Positions 20,047 to 31,773 are shown, counted from the stretch's first letter. The stretch is 64,000 nucleotides of DNA from Pseudomonas sp. GD03919 (GCF_029814935.1 NZ_CP104582.1:2852001-2916000); one strand, 5' to 3'. The notes: generated by a model from the letters alone, not told the origin. Translations and numbers: made by a program.

Positions 20047-20901
20047 ATGACCGCACAACTGATCGACGGCAAGGTGATCGCCGCCAGCCTCCGCCAGCAG
20101 ATTGCCCAACGTGTCGCCGAACGTCGCCAGCAAGGCCTTCGTGCGCCAGGCCTGGCCGTGATTCTGGTCGGCACCGATCCTGCTTCCCAGGTCTATGTGT
20201 CACACAAACGCAAGGATTGCGAAGAAGTTGGTTTCCTCTCCCGAGCCTATGACCTGCCGGCAGAGACCAGCCAGGCCGATCTGCTCGCCCTGATCGACGA
20301 GCTCAACGAAGACCCGGCCATCGACGGCATTCTGGTGCAGCTGCCGCTGCCGGAGAATCTGGATTCTTCCCTGCTGCTTGAGCGCATTCGCCCAGACAAG
20401 GATGTGGACGGCTTCCACCCCTACAACATCGGTCGCCTGGCGCAGCGCATGCCGCTGCTGCGCCCCTGCACACCAAAGGGCATCATGACCCTGCTGGAAA
20501 GCACGGGCGCCGACTTGTACGGCATGCATGCCGTAGTCGTAGGCGCGTCCAACATCGTTGGCCGACCAATGGCCATGGAGTTGCTGTTGGCCGGCTGTAC
20601 CGTGACCGTTACCCACCGCTTCACCAAGGATCTGGCCAGTCATGTCGGCCAGGCCGATATCGTCGTGGTCGCTGCCGGCAAGCCGGGCCTGGTCAAGGGT
20701 GAGTGGATCAAGCCGGGCGCCATCGTCATCGATGTCGGCATCAACCGCCAGGACGACGGTACACTGGTTGGCGACGTGACCTTTGATGCTGCCCTGCCCC
20801 GCGCTGGCTGGATCACCCCGGTACCAGGCGGTGTTGGCCCGATGACGCGCGCAGGCCTGCTGGAGAATACCCTGCACGCAGCCGAGCACCTGCATAAATA
20901 A
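20047..20901 (+). CDS. folD: Methylenetetrahydrofolate dehydrogenase/cyclohydrolase FolD
   Basis: 284-residue bifunctional enzyme of one-carbon metabolism that interconverts methylene-, methenyl- and formyl-tetrahydrofolate. Signatures are [14 protein letters not shown] (with the catalytic lysine), [10 protein letters not shown], the [12 protein letters not shown] stretch, the NADP motif [12 protein letters not shown], and [10 protein letters not shown] near the C terminus. It faces away from the tRNA cluster and ends in a bidirectional terminator shared with the importer operon on the other strand. Confidence 0.97.
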   Translation: MTAQLIDGKVIAASLRQQIAQRVAERRQQGLRAPGLAVILVGTDPASQVYVSHKRKDCEEVGFLSRAYDLPAETSQADLLALIDELNEDPAIDGILVQLPLPENLDSSLLLERIRPDKDVDGFHPYNIGRLAQRMPLLRPCTPKGIMTLLESTGADLYGMHAVVVGASNIVGRPMAMELLLAGCTVTVTHRFTKDLASHVGQADIVVVAAGKPGLVKGEWIKPGAIVIDVGINRQDDGTLVGDVTFDAALPRAGWITPVPGGVGPMTRAGLLENTLHAAEHLHK

Positions 20902-20918
20902 GTAGCGCTGCATAATGA

Positions 20919-20944
20919 ACAACGGCACCCTCGGGTGCCGTTGT
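20919..20944. terminator. Bidirectional terminator between folD and the importer operon
   Basis: 12-bp inverted repeat ACAACGGCACCC and its complement, with a tight centre, 18 bases past the folD stop and 18 bases before the end of the solute-binding protein gene. Confidence 0.7.
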
Positions 20945-20961
20945 CGTTTCTGTCAGTCGAA

Positions 20962-22704
20962 TCAGTTGCGCGCCTGCTCCCAGGATTTCAGCAGCTCGTC
21001 GTAGGCGATGGTTTCGCCCTTGGGCTTCTCGTTGGCCAGCTTGGGCTTCGGTGCACCGGGCTGGTCGAACCAGTACTGCGGATCACGCGGCTCGTTCAGC
21101 TTCGGCCCGCATTCACCCAGCACGCCGGAACGCTCCAGGCGAACGAGCATGGTGTCTTGCGCAGCTGCCAGGCCATCGAGCGCCTGTTGCGGCGTCTTGT
21201 CACCGCTGGCGGCCTCGGCGATGAACTGCCACCACAGTTGAGCCAGACGTGGATAGTCCGGCACATTGGTGCCGGTCGGCGTCCACTGCACGCGCGCCGG
21301 GCTGCGGTAGAACTCCACCAGCCCGCCGAGCTTGGGTGCTACGTCCGTCATCGCCTGCGAGTTGATGTCCGACTCACGAATCGGCGTCAGGCCGACCAGG
21401 GTCTTTTTCAGCGAGACGGTCTTGGAGGTAACGAACTGCGCATAGAGCCAGGCGGCCAGGCGCTGTTTCTCCGGCGTGGAGTTGAGGAAGGTCCAGGAGC
21501 CGGTGTCCTGATAACCGAGCTTCATGCCCTCTTCCCAATACGGGCCCTTGGGCGACGGCGCCATACGCCATTTCGGCGTGCCATCGTCGTTGACCACTGG
21601 CAGGCCAGGCTTGGTCATATCGGCGGTAAAGGCGGTGTACCAGAAGATCTGCTGAGCGATGGCACCCTGCGCCGGCACCGGGCCGGATTCGGAGAAGGTC
21701 ATGCCTTGCGCTTCCGGCGGCGCGTACTGGCGCATCCAATCGACGTACTTCTGCGTGGCGAACACCGCCGCAGGCCCGTTGGTATCACCACCGCGGGCGA
21801 CACTGGAACCCACCGGCCGGCAACCGTCGACGCGAATGCCCCACTCGTCCACCGGCAGGCCGTTGGGCAGACCCTTGTCGCCACCGCCAGCCATGGAGAA
21901 CCAGGCGTCGGTGAAGCGCCAGCCCAGCGACGGATCTTTCTTGCCGTAGTCCATGTGGCCATAGACGCGTTTACCGTCGATTTCCTTGACATGCTTGGAG
22001 AAGAACTCGGCGATGTCCTCGTAAGCTGACCAGTTCACCGGCACACCCAGCTCGTAGCCGTAGATTTCCTTGAACTTGGCCTTCAGCTCCGGACGCTCGA
22101 ACCAGTCAGCGCGGAACCAATAGAGGTTGGCGAACTGCTGATCGGGTAACTGATAAACCTTGCCGTCCGGCCCGGTGGTGAAGGACAGGCCGATGAAATC
22201 GTCAAGATCGAGAGTCGGCGAGGTGAAGTCCTTACCCTCGTTAGCCATCATGTCGGTGATCGAGACCGCCTTGCCATAGCGGAAGTGGGTACCGATCAGG
22301 TCCGAGTCGTTGACCCAGCCGTCGTAGATGTTCTTGCCGGACTGCATCTGCGTCTGCAGCTTCTCGACCACATCGCCTTCCTGCATCAGGTCATGCTTGA
22401 GCTTGATGCCGGTGATTTCACTGAAGGCCTTGGCCAGCACCTTGGACTCGTACTCATGGGTGGTCAGAGTTTCCGAGGCGACGTTGATGTTCATGCCACG
22501 AAACGGCTCTGCAGCCTTGATGAACCACTTCAGCTCTTCGAGCTGTTGCTCCGGCGTCAGGGTCGAGGGATTGAACTCATCAGCAATCCATTTCTTCGCG
22601 GCCTCTTCATAGGCATCCGCCCAGGCCGCACCGCTCAAACCGGACAACGCCAGCAAGGCGGCCAACGCCAAGCTATGTCGGGTCTTGTTGTTATTGTCGA
22701 ACAT
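20962..22704 (-). CDS. ABC importer solute-binding protein, glycerol-type (GlpV-like)
   Basis: 580-residue periplasmic binding protein with a Sec signal (LALAALLALSGLSGAAWA, then DAYEEAA). It is much longer than ordinary sugar-binding proteins and has the family 1 extracellular binding fold: NINVASETLTTHEYESKVL, KLQTQMQSGKNIYDGWVNDSD and PDQQFANLYWFRADWF. Size, sequence style and the presence of a DUF2160 gene next to it resemble GlpV of the Rhizobium glycerol importer. The glycerol or polyol substrate is inferred from that resemblance and is not shown by the sequence. I use the ATG of MFDNNN, which has GGAGG just upstream. Last gene of the six-gene operon. Confidence 0.8.
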   Translation of the reverse strand: MFDNNNKTRHSLALAALLALSGLSGAAWADAYEEAAKKWIADEFNPSTLTPEQQLEELKWFIKAAEPFRGMNINVASETLTTHEYESKVLAKAFSEITGIKLKHDLMQEGDVVEKLQTQMQSGKNIYDGWVNDSDLIGTHFRYGKAVSITDMMANEGKDFTSPTLDLDDFIGLSFTTGPDGKVYQLPDQQFANLYWFRADWFERPELKAKFKEIYGYELGVPVNWSAYEDIAEFFSKHVKEIDGKRVYGHMDYGKKDPSLGWRFTDAWFSMAGGGDKGLPNGLPVDEWGIRVDGCRPVGSSVARGGDTNGPAAVFATQKYVDWMRQYAPPEAQGMTFSESGPVPAQGAIAQQIFWYTAFTADMTKPGLPVVNDDGTPKWRMAPSPKGPYWEEGMKLGYQDTGSWTFLNSTPEKQRLAAWLYAQFVTSKTVSLKKTLVGLTPIRESDINSQAMTDVAPKLGGLVEFYRSPARVQWTPTGTNVPDYPRLAQLWWQFIAEAASGDKTPQQALDGLAAAQDTMLVRLERSGVLGECGPKLNEPRDPQYWFDQPGAPKPKLANEKPKGETIAYDELLKSWEQARN

Positions 22705-22755
22705 AGAGACCTCCATCTCAGGATATGGGGAGAGGCATACCGGCGGCAGCCCGGC

Positions 22756-23028
22756 TCAGCCCCAGCGCATGACTGCGCACAACCACAACAGCGATAGCAG
22801 CGACGCTATCCACACGCTCCAGTCGGTCACGCCTATCACCAGCAGGTGCAGGTAGGCGCTGCCGAGCAGACCGATAAACAGCCGATCCCCACGGGTGGTG
22901 GTGATCGGCAGAAAACCCTTGCGCTCGACACAGGGCCAGCGCAGCTCGACCAGCGTCATACCGGCCAGCAGCACGGCGATGCAACCGAAGAACAGCGCGG
23001 TCGGTAGAGTCCAGGCCATCCAGCTCAT
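22756..23028 (-). CDS. DUF2160 small membrane protein (GlpU-like)
   Basis: 90 residues with about three hydrophobic segments (LPTALFFGCIAVLLAGMTLV; LFIGLLGSAYLHLLVIGVT; WIASLLSLLWLCAVM). The middle part, LRWPCVERKGFLPITTTRGDR, is conserved in the DUF2160 family, known from glycerol-type ABC importer operons. Its role is unknown; it may be an accessory subunit of the permease. It sits between the second permease (12 bases) and the binding protein (51 bases), exactly as in glpSTPQUV clusters. Confidence 0.82.
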   Translation of the reverse strand: MSWMAWTLPTALFFGCIAVLLAGMTLVELRWPCVERKGFLPITTTRGDRLFIGLLGSAYLHLLVIGVTDWSVWIASLLSLLWLCAVMRWG

Positions 23029-23040
23029 GATGAACCTCCC

Positions 23041-23841
<801 letters not shown>

Positions 23842-23849
23842 GGTCGGCC

Positions 23850-24713
23850 TCAGCGGGTTTTGTCGTCGTGGGTCATGGCGGTGTAGAACAGCCAGGACAC
23901 CAGCAGGATGATCAGGAAGTACACCAGCGAGAACGCCGCGGCCGGGCCCAGGTCGAACTGGCCGATGGCCATTTGCGTCAGGGTCTGGCTGAGGAAGGTG
24001 GTGGCGTTGCCCGGCCCGCCGCCGGTGAGCACGAACGGCTCGGTGTAGATCATGAAACTGTCCATGAAGCGCAGCATCACCGCGATCAGCAGCACGCTCT
24101 TCAGCTTGGGCAACTGGATATGGCGGAACACCGCCCAGTTCGACGCGCGGTCGATGCGCGCGGCCTGGTAATAGACGTCGGGAATGGCGCGCAGGCCGGA
24201 GTAGCACAACAGCGCCACCAGCGACGTCCAGTGCCACACATCCATGATCAGCACCGTCACCCAGGCGTCCATGGTGTTGGCCGCATAGTTATAGGTGATG
24301 CTTAGCTTGTTCAGCGCCCAACCCATCAGGCCGATGTCGGCGCGGCCGAAGATCTGCCAGATGGTGCCGACCACGTTCCATGGGATCAGCAGCGGAATGG
24401 CCATCAGGATCAGGCACAACGAGGCCCAGCGCCCGCGTGTCGGCATGCACAGGGCGATGGCGATGCCCAGCGGAATCTCGATCAGCAACACGCAGGCGGA
24501 AAAGATGAACTGGCGCAGCAGCGAGTCGTGCAGGCGCGGATCCTGCAGCACCTGGCGATACCAGTCGACGCCGACGAAGTAGCGGGTGGCCGGGTCGAAG
24601 ATGTCCTGCACCGAGTAATTCACCACGGTCATCATCGGCACGATGGCGCTGAACGCCACCAGCAGGAACACCGGCAGCACCAGCCACCAGGCCTTGTTGT
24701 TCTGCACCTTCAT
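23850..24713 (-). CDS. ABC importer permease 1 (MalF/UgpA type, GlpP-like)
   Basis: 287 residues, six predicted membrane helices, starting MKVQNNKAWWLVLPVFLLVAF. The EAA coupling motif is GLRAIPDVYYQAARIDRASNWAVF, and FVLTGGGPGNATTFL is typical of UgpA/MalF-class permeases. The ATG overlaps the stop of the second ATPase gene (ATGA), so the two should be made in step. It probably pairs with permease 2 to carry a small polyol or sugar-like solute. Confidence 0.9.
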   Translation of the reverse strand: MKVQNNKAWWLVLPVFLLVAFSAIVPMMTVVNYSVQDIFDPATRYFVGVDWYRQVLQDPRLHDSLLRQFIFSACVLLIEIPLGIAIALCMPTRGRWASLCLILMAIPLLIPWNVVGTIWQIFGRADIGLMGWALNKLSITYNYAANTMDAWVTVLIMDVWHWTSLVALLCYSGLRAIPDVYYQAARIDRASNWAVFRHIQLPKLKSVLLIAVMLRFMDSFMIYTEPFVLTGGGPGNATTFLSQTLTQMAIGQFDLGPAAAFSLVYFLIILLVSWLFYTAMTHDDKTR

Positions 24714-25807
24714 GGCGCCACCTCCACCAGGTAGTCGTCGGCATAGAGCATCAGCCACTGCGCCGGGAAGCTGAGGTAGACCTGCTCGTGGGGCACGGGC
24801 TGATCCTCCTGCAGGCGCGCCTTGAGCACCTGCCCATCGAGGTCGAAGGTGAGGATCTTGTAGGTACCGAGGTCCTCGACGTGCAGCACCCGGCCACATA
24901 GCGCGTCTTCGTATGCACCGTCCCAGACGTGGACGAACTCGGGACGGATACCGACCTGCAGGCGCTTCCCCTCCAGTTCGGCCAGGCGCCTATTGAGTGC
25001 GTCCGAGAGTGGAAGCTGGGTGCCGGCGAAGCGAACGCCGCCCTCACAGCGCTGCACCTCGATCAGGTTCATCCCCGGGCTGCCGATGAAATAGCCGACG
25101 AAGGTATGTCCGGGGCGCTCGAACAGCTCGCGTGGCGTGCCGAACTGGACGATCTGTCCGCCATACATCACCGCGATCTTGTCGGCGAAGGTGGAGGCCT
25201 CCAGCTGATCGTGGGTGACATAGACCATGGTGATGTTGAACTGCTCGTGGATCTGCTTGAGCTTGCGCCGCAGCTTCCACTTCAGGTGCGGGTCGATCAC
25301 CGTCAGTGGCTCGTCGAAGAGAATCGCCGACACGTCGTCGCGCACCAGGCCACGGCCCATGGAGACCTTCTGCTTCTCGTCGGCGGTGAGGTTGCGCGCC
25401 TTCTTGTGCAGCAGCGGATGCAGCTCCAGCACCTCGGCGATCTCGTGCACCTTGCTCATCACCCGGGCCTCATCCATGCCCTGGTTGCGCAGTGGGAAGG
25501 CCAGGTTGTCGAACACCGTCATGGTGTCGTAGACCACCGGAAACTGGAAAACCTGGGCGATGTTGCGCTCTTGCGGCGACAAGGTGTTGACCGCCTTGCC
25601 ATCGAACTGCACCTCACCTTGCGACGGGCTGAGCAGGCCGGAGATGATGTTGAGCAAGGTGGACTTGCCGCAGCCCGACGGCCCCAGCAACGCATAGGCA
25701 CCACCCTGCTGCCAGATGTGGTTCATCTCGCGGATTGCATAATCTTCCGGCGCTTTCGGCGTGCCGCTGTAACTATGCGCAAGGTTGTGCAAGCGAATCT
25801 CGGCCAT
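24710..25807 (-). CDS. ABC importer ATPase 2, degenerate signature motif (GlpT-like)
   Basis: 365-residue ATPase of the MalK/UgpC class with a C-terminal TOBE/MOP regulatory region. Walker A GPSGCGKST, Q-loop VFQFP, Walker B ILFDEP, and H-loop VYVTHDQ are all normal. The ABC signature is not: where LSGGQQQR is expected the protein has LTADEKQK (before VSMGRGL). It follows the other ATPase with an ATGA overlap. With its partner, which keeps LSGGQ but lacks the H-loop histidine, it would form one complete and one incomplete ATP site (see findings). Confidence 0.88.
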   Translation of the reverse strand: MAEIRLHNLAHSYSGTPKAPEDYAIREMNHIWQQGGAYALLGPSGCGKSTLLNIISGLLSPSQGEVQFDGKAVNTLSPQERNIAQVFQFPVVYDTMTVFDNLAFPLRNQGMDEARVMSKVHEIAEVLELHPLLHKKARNLTADEKQKVSMGRGLVRDDVSAILFDEPLTVIDPHLKWKLRRKLKQIHEQFNITMVYVTHDQLEASTFADKIAVMYGGQIVQFGTPRELFERPGHTFVGYFIGSPGMNLIEVQRCEGGVRFAGTQLPLSDALNRRLAELEGKRLQVGIRPEFVHVWDGAYEDALCGRVLHVEDLGTYKILTFDLDGQVLKARLQEDQPVPHEQVYLSFPAQWLMLYADDYLVEVAP

Positions 25808-26901
25808 CAGGCGGCCCTCCCCTGACGACGACTGGGCGCCTGCACCAACTGCCCATCGGCAGCGAAGACGAACAGCTTGTGGGTCGGGATGTAGATCAGG
25901 ATCGGCGTGTCCACCGCATACTCATGCACGCCCGGCAGGTGCAGCACCAGCACGAACTGCTCGTTGCGCACATGCAGGAAGGTTTCCGAGCCGCTGATCT
26001 CGGCCAGCTCCACGGTTACCGCCAGCTCCAGGTCGTCGTCGTTGGATGGCACCAGGCCGATATGACTGGGGCGCACGCCAAAGCGGTACTCGCCCTCGGC
26101 GATGCCGCGCAGATCGGGGTTGAGCGGAAAGTGCACGCAGTCAGCGAAGCTCACCTCGGAGCCACTGATGCGCCCCGGCATCAGGTTGATCGCGGGTTCC
26201 GAGAACAGCTCGGCAGCCAGCACCTGCTGCGGACGGTGGTAGACCTCGGCAGTCTTGCCGCTCTGCACAACCCGGCCTTCGTGCAGGATGGTGGTGGTGC
26301 CGCCCAGGGCCAGCGCCTCGTTGGGCTCGGTGGTGGCGTAGATGGCGATGGTATGGCGCGCCTGGAACAACTCGCGCATTTCCTGGCGCAGCTCTTCGCG
26401 CAGCTTATAGTCGAGGTTGACCAGCGGTTCGTCGAACAGGATCAGCGAGGCATCCTTGACCAGCGCCCGCGCCATGGCCGTGCGCTGTTGCTGGCCGCCG
26501 GACAGCTCCAGCGGATAACGCGACAGCAGTTTCTCGATGCGCAGCATGCGCGCGGTGGCCTCGACCTTCTCGACGATCTGCTCCTTGGCCACGCCGGCCT
26601 GGCGCAGTGGCGAGGCGATGTTCTCGAACACCGTCAGGGTCGGGTAGTTGATGAACTGCTGATAGACCATCGACACGTTGCGCTGGCGCACCGGCACGCC
26701 GGTGACATCGGCGCCGTTCATCAGCACCCGGCCGCTATTGGGCCGATCCAGCCCGGCCATCAGGCGCATCAGGCTGGTCTTGCCGGCCAGCGTACGGCCG
26801 AGCAGAACGTTGAAGGAGCCGGGTTCGAAACTGAGGCAGGCATCGTCGATATGCACCTGGCCGTCGACGATACGGGTGACGTGTTCGAGCTTGAGCGACA
26901 T
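25807..26901 (-). CDS. ABC importer ATPase 1, missing H-loop histidine (GlpS-like)
   Basis: 364-residue MalK/UgpC-class ATPase. Walker A is the variant GRTLAGKTSL, the Q-loop is MVYQQF, the signature LSGGQQQR is perfect, and Walker B is ILFDEPLVNLD. The switch histidine is absent: the usual YVTHDQ reads YATTEP. I chose the ATG of MSLKLEHVTR with AGGA about 8 bases upstream. First gene of the importer operon, about 35 bases downstream of the start predicted from a sigma-54 promoter at 26947-26962. Confidence 0.88.
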   Translation of the reverse strand: MSLKLEHVTRIVDGQVHIDDACLSFEPGSFNVLLGRTLAGKTSLMRLMAGLDRPNSGRVLMNGADVTGVPVRQRNVSMVYQQFINYPTLTVFENIASPLRQAGVAKEQIVEKVEATARMLRIEKLLSRYPLELSGGQQQRTAMARALVKDASLILFDEPLVNLDYKLREELRQEMRELFQARHTIAIYATTEPNEALALGGTTTILHEGRVVQSGKTAEVYHRPQQVLAAELFSEPAINLMPGRISGSEVSFADCVHFPLNPDLRGIAEGEYRFGVRPSHIGLVPSNDDDLELAVTVELAEISGSETFLHVRNEQFVLVLHLPGVHEYAVDTPILIYIPTHKLFVFAADGQLVQAPSRRQGRAA

Positions 26902-26946
26902 GGCCTGTCCTTTTTCTTGTCGTGCCATTCGATTGCGAACATCGAT

Positions 26947-26962
26947 AGCGACAAGCGTGCCA
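26947..26962 (-). promoter_or_regulatory. Sigma-54 (-24/-12) promoter of the importer operon
   Basis: On the minus strand TGGCACG, four bases, then TCGCT: a full match to the -24 half of TGGCACG-N4-TTGCA, with the essential GC of the -12 half at correct spacing. It faces the importer operon; the activator gene is divergent. Confidence 0.72.
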
Positions 26963-27039
26963 GCCCCACAAAAAACAACACATCTCGTTGATCAGAATCG
27001 AAAAATCCGCCAAAGAACAGTGCAGCGAAGGTTTTCTAC

Positions 27040-27108
27040 TGAACACTTTTGAACAGTCGAATGTGAACAACTGAACAATTGGTTCGTTGACTTTGAACAG
27101 GCTTGAAC
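27040..27108. promoter_or_regulatory. TGAACA direct-repeat array, probable activator binding region
   Basis: TGAACA occurs at 27040, 27050, 27064, 27072 and 27094, with TGAACG at 27104, all in the same orientation. Two pairs are 10 bp apart and one gap is 22 bp, so several lie on one DNA face. The block is about 80-160 bp upstream of the -24/-12 promoter, the usual distance for enhancer sites, and also lies in front of the regulator gene. Confidence 0.5.
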
Positions 27109-27161
27109 GAAACTGGATCGATCGCGGCGCAGATCGCGAACCAACAAGAAGAGATCGCACC

Positions 27162-28991
27162 ATGACCGACGCTGCCCGCGCACCAGCGCACGACGCCATC
27201 ATCCAGGAGTCCTGGTCGCGCTGCCGTGACTACGGCCTGACTCACCAGAGCGCGCCTCGCTTCGACCCGCCTGCGCCAGGCGATCTTTCGGCCCTGCTGG
27301 AAAGCCGCCAGGCCCTGGTGCAGACCACCCACCAGGAAGTGCTGCCCTACTACGGCACCATCCTTTCCAACTCCAACTGCCTGATCATGCTGGCCGACGA
27401 CCAGGGCCGGCTGCTGCAATCCTGGGGCGACCAGCGCTTCATCGAACCGCGCCAGGCTGCCGGCTTCGTCGCCGGGGCCAGCTGGCTGGAGCGCTACACC
27501 GGCACCAACGCCATCGGCACCGCGCTCAGTTGCGGCCAGGCCGTGCATATCCAGCACGACGAGCACTTCCTCAAGGCCAACCGTTTCATGACCGGCTCGG
27601 CCTCGCCGATCTTCGATGAGCAAAGGCGCATGATCGCCGTGCTCGACGTATCCAGCGACAGCTACCTGCCGCCAGCGCACACCCTGGGCATGGTCAAGAT
27701 GATGAGCCAATCGGTGGAGAACCGCCTGATTCTCAAGCTGTTCGCCGACCAGTACCACCTGCTCAGTTTCAACACCAGCCTGGACAACCTCGACAGCCCC
27801 TGGGCCGGTCTGGTTGTGTTCGACGAGCAGGGGCACGTGGTGTCCGCCAACCGCCGCGCTGACAATCTGCTTGGCCAACCTTTGACCTACGGTGCCATCG
27901 AGCAACTGTTCGACGTGCCTCTACAACAGTTGCTCAATCAGCCGGACGGTCAGCCGTTCAGCCTGCGCACCAGCGGCCACTTTCGTTTTCACGCACGGAT
28001 ACGGCGCCCTGCCCGACCGGCCACCATTCAGCCTCGTGACTTCCGCCCGCAGGTGGCGCAAAGCACGCCACAAGAGCCTCATCTGCATGCACTGAGTCTG
28101 GGTGACGCACGCATGGACAAGGCCATCCGCCAGGCCGAACGCCTACTGGAAAAGGACATCCCGATTCTGGTGCAAGGCGAAACCGGTGCCGGCAAGGAGG
28201 TTTTCGTCAGGGCGTTGCATCGCGCCAGCTCACGCGCCGAGCAGCCCTTCATCGCGGTCAACTGCGCGGCCATTCCGGCGGAGCTGGTGGAGTCGGAATT
28301 GTTCGGCTACGAGAAAGGCGCCTTTACCGGCGCCAGCCACAAGGGCCACATCGGGCTGATCCGCAAGGCGCACAAGGGCACGCTGTTTCTCGATGAGATC
28401 GGTGATATGCCGCTGCGTGTGCAGGCGCGGCTGCTGCGCGTGCTGCAGGAGCGCTGCGTGCAGCCGCTGGGCAGCAGCGAACTGCATCCGGTCGATGTGC
28501 GCCTGGTGTCTGCCACTAACCGCCCACTGCGCCAGGACGTCGACAGCGGCCAGCTCCGCGCCGATCTGTACTACCGCATCAGCGGCCTGAACCTGGAGCT
28601 GCCGCCACTGCGTGAGCGCAGTGACAAGCAGGCGCTGTTCCAGAGACTCTGGGAACAGCACCGTGAACCCCAGCAACGGGCCGGCATCAGTCGCGAGGTA
28701 CTGGAGCTGTTCCAGCATCACCCCTGGCCGGGCAATCTGCGTCAGCTCAGTAGCGTCATGCGCGTGGCCCTGGCCATGGCCGACGACCAGCCCATCCGTG
28801 TCGAGCATCTGCCTGACGACTTCTTCCTTGACCTGCCAACGGGCGCGCCCCCACCAGCGCGTCCTGAGCGCGACGATCTGGCCAGCCAGTACCAGGCCTG
28901 CGGCGGTAATATCTCCTACCTGGCCCGCCACCTGGGTCTGAGCCGCAATACCCTGTACAAGCGCCTGCGCGAACAGGGCGTCAGACCCTGA
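27162..28991 (+). CDS. Sigma-54-dependent activator, AcoR-like (GAF/AAA+/Fis)
   Basis: 609 residues. The N-terminal 300 residues hold an AcoR-type sensory region (ESWSRCRDYGL, then GTNAIGTALSCGQAVHIQHDEHF and MTGSASPIFD, as in GAF-containing members). The central AAA+ domain has Walker A GETGAGKE, the sigma-54 contact loop GAFTGA, and Walker B GTLFLDEIGDM. The C-terminal Fis helix-turn-helix is NISYLARHLGLSRNTLYKRL. It is divergent from the importer operon, which has a sigma-54 promoter, so it is the probable activator. The inducer is unknown. Confidence 0.92.
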   Translation: MTDAARAPAHDAIIQESWSRCRDYGLTHQSAPRFDPPAPGDLSALLESRQALVQTTHQEVLPYYGTILSNSNCLIMLADDQGRLLQSWGDQRFIEPRQAAGFVAGASWLERYTGTNAIGTALSCGQAVHIQHDEHFLKANRFMTGSASPIFDEQRRMIAVLDVSSDSYLPPAHTLGMVKMMSQSVENRLILKLFADQYHLLSFNTSLDNLDSPWAGLVVFDEQGHVVSANRRADNLLGQPLTYGAIEQLFDVPLQQLLNQPDGQPFSLRTSGHFRFHARIRRPARPATIQPRDFRPQVAQSTPQEPHLHALSLGDARMDKAIRQAERLLEKDIPILVQGETGAGKEVFVRALHRASSRAEQPFIAVNCAAIPAELVESELFGYEKGAFTGASHKGHIGLIRKAHKGTLFLDEIGDMPLRVQARLLRVLQERCVQPLGSSELHPVDVRLVSATNRPLRQDVDSGQLRADLYYRISGLNLELPPLRERSDKQALFQRLWEQHREPQQRAGISREVLELFQHHPWPGNLRQLSSVMRVALAMADDQPIRVEHLPDDFFLDLPTGAPPPARPERDDLASQYQACGGNISYLARHLGLSRNTLYKRLREQGVRP

Positions 28992-29086
28992 ACCTTTGTT
29001 CGAAGAATTGGCCCAAGCCATACATTTGCCACCGCACTCACCCATCGAGTAACACAGGCGTCGTCCGGCCACGCAAGGAACTCAGC

Positions 29087-30318
<1,232 letters not shown>

Positions 30319-30340
30319 ACCTGGGATACAGCTCCGCAGG

Positions 30341-30376
30341 AACGACAAAGGCCGCTTTCTAGCGGCCTTTGTCGTT
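30341..30376. terminator. Terminator after cysS
   Basis: A perfect 16-bp stem (AACGACAAAGGCCGCT and complement) with TTCT loop, 11 bases past the cysS stop on the minus strand. Confidence 0.75.
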
Positions 30377-30387
30377 GAGCATGAGGC

Positions 30388-31773
30388 TTATTCGGCCAGA
30401 CGCCAGGTGGTGCCGCCCTTGCCGTCTTCCAGCACCACGCCCATGGCCGTGAGCTGGTCGCGGATGCGGTCGCTTTCTGCCCAGTTCTTGTCGGCGCGAG
30501 CTTGCAGGCGCGCAGCGATCAGCGCCTCGACCTCGGCAGCATCGACTTTGCCGGCAGCACCCGCCTGAAGAAAGGCTTCCGGCTCCAGTTGCAACACGCC
30601 GAGCACGCCGGCCAGGTGCTTGAGCTGCGCCGCCAGACCAGCAGCGGCCTGCACGTCCGACTCACGCAGGCGGTTAACCTCACGAATCATCTCGAACAGT
30701 ACCGCGCAGGCTTCCGGCGAGTTGAAGTCATCGTCCATCGCCGCGCCGAAGCGCTCGACGAACGCCTCGCCGCCAGCAGGCGCCGCTTCCGGCAAACCTT
30801 TGAGGCCGTTGTAGAAGCGCTCCAGGGCACCCTTGGCTTCCTTGAGGCTGTCTTCCGAGTAGTTGATCGGGCTGCGGTAGTGGCTAGACACCAGCAGGTA
30901 GCGCACCACCTCCGGATGGTACTTTTCCAGCACCTCGCGAATAGTGAAGAAATTGCCCAGGCTCTTGGACATCTTCTCGCCGTCCACACGCACAGCGCCA
31001 GCGTGCATCCAGGCATTGGCGTACTGCTTGCCGGTGGCCGCCTCGCTCTGCGCGATCTCGTTCTCGTGATGCGGGAACACCAGGTCCGGGCCGCCGCCAT
31101 GAATGTCGAAGGTCTCGCCCAGGCAGCAGGTGGACATCACCGAGCACTCGATATGCCATCCCGGCCGCCCCTTGCCCCAGGGCGAATCCCAGCTCGGCTC
31201 GCCCGGCTTGGCGCCTTTCCACAGCACGAAGTCCAGCGGGTCTTCCTTGATCTCGTCGACTTCGATGCGCGCGCCGATCTTCAACTCGTCGATCTTGCGG
31301 CGCGACAGCTTGCCGTAGCCAACGAACTTGCCGACGCGGTAGTACACGTCGCCATTGCCCGGCGCGTAGGCAAAGCCCTTGTCGATCAGGGTCTGAATCA
31401 TCTGGTGCATGCCGGCGATGTGGCCGGTGGCACGCGGCTCGATGTCCGGGCGCAGAACGTTCAGACGCGCCTCGTCCTCGTGCATCGCCGCGATCATGCG
31501 CTCGACCAGCGCCTCGAACGGCTCACCGTTCTCGTTGGCGCGCTTGATGATCTTGTCGTCGATGTCGGTGATATTGCGCACGTAGGTCACGTCATAGCCG
31601 CGCTGACGCAGCCAGCGGGTAACCACGTCGAAGGCGACCATCACCCGGGCGTGACCAATGTGGCAGAAGTCATAGACGGTCATGCCGCAAACATACATGC
31701 GCACACTGTTGCCTTCCAGCGGCTTGAAGGGTTCCTTGACCTTGCTGAGCGTGTTGTAGATCGACAGTGCCAT
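30388..31773 (-). CDS. cysS: Cysteinyl-tRNA synthetase
   Basis: 461-residue class I synthetase. The zinc ligand Cys in YVCGMTVYD, the HIGH motif as CHIGHARV, the HIECSVMS segment with further zinc ligands, and the KMSKSLGN catalytic loop are all present. Length is typical. The ATG overlaps the glnS stop by one base (TAATG), so cysS is translated from the glnS message; a GGGGTCAG ribosome site precedes it. Confidence 0.97.
   Translation of the reverse strand: MALSIYNTLSKVKEPFKPLEGNSVRMYVCGMTVYDFCHIGHARVMVAFDVVTRWLRQRGYDVTYVRNITDIDDKIIKRANENGEPFEALVERMIAAMHEDEARLNVLRPDIEPRATGHIAGMHQMIQTLIDKGFAYAPGNGDVYYRVGKFVGYGKLSRRKIDELKIGARIEVDEIKEDPLDFVLWKGAKPGEPSWDSPWGKGRPGWHIECSVMSTCCLGETFDIHGGGPDLVFPHHENEIAQSEAATGKQYANAWMHAGAVRVDGEKMSKSLGNFFTIREVLEKYHPEVVRYLLVSSHYRSPINYSEDSLKEAKGALERFYNGLKGLPEAAPAGGEAFVERFGAAMDDDFNSPEACAVLFEMIREVNRLRESDVQAAAGLAAQLKHLAGVLGVLQLEPEAFLQAGAAGKVDAAEVEALIAARLQARADKNWAESDRIRDQLTAMGVVLEDGKGGTTWRLAE

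Noticed and set aside
27040..27108. CRISPR-like array
   Set aside because: Repeat units are only six bases with uneven spacing and no cas genes; a protein binding array fits better.
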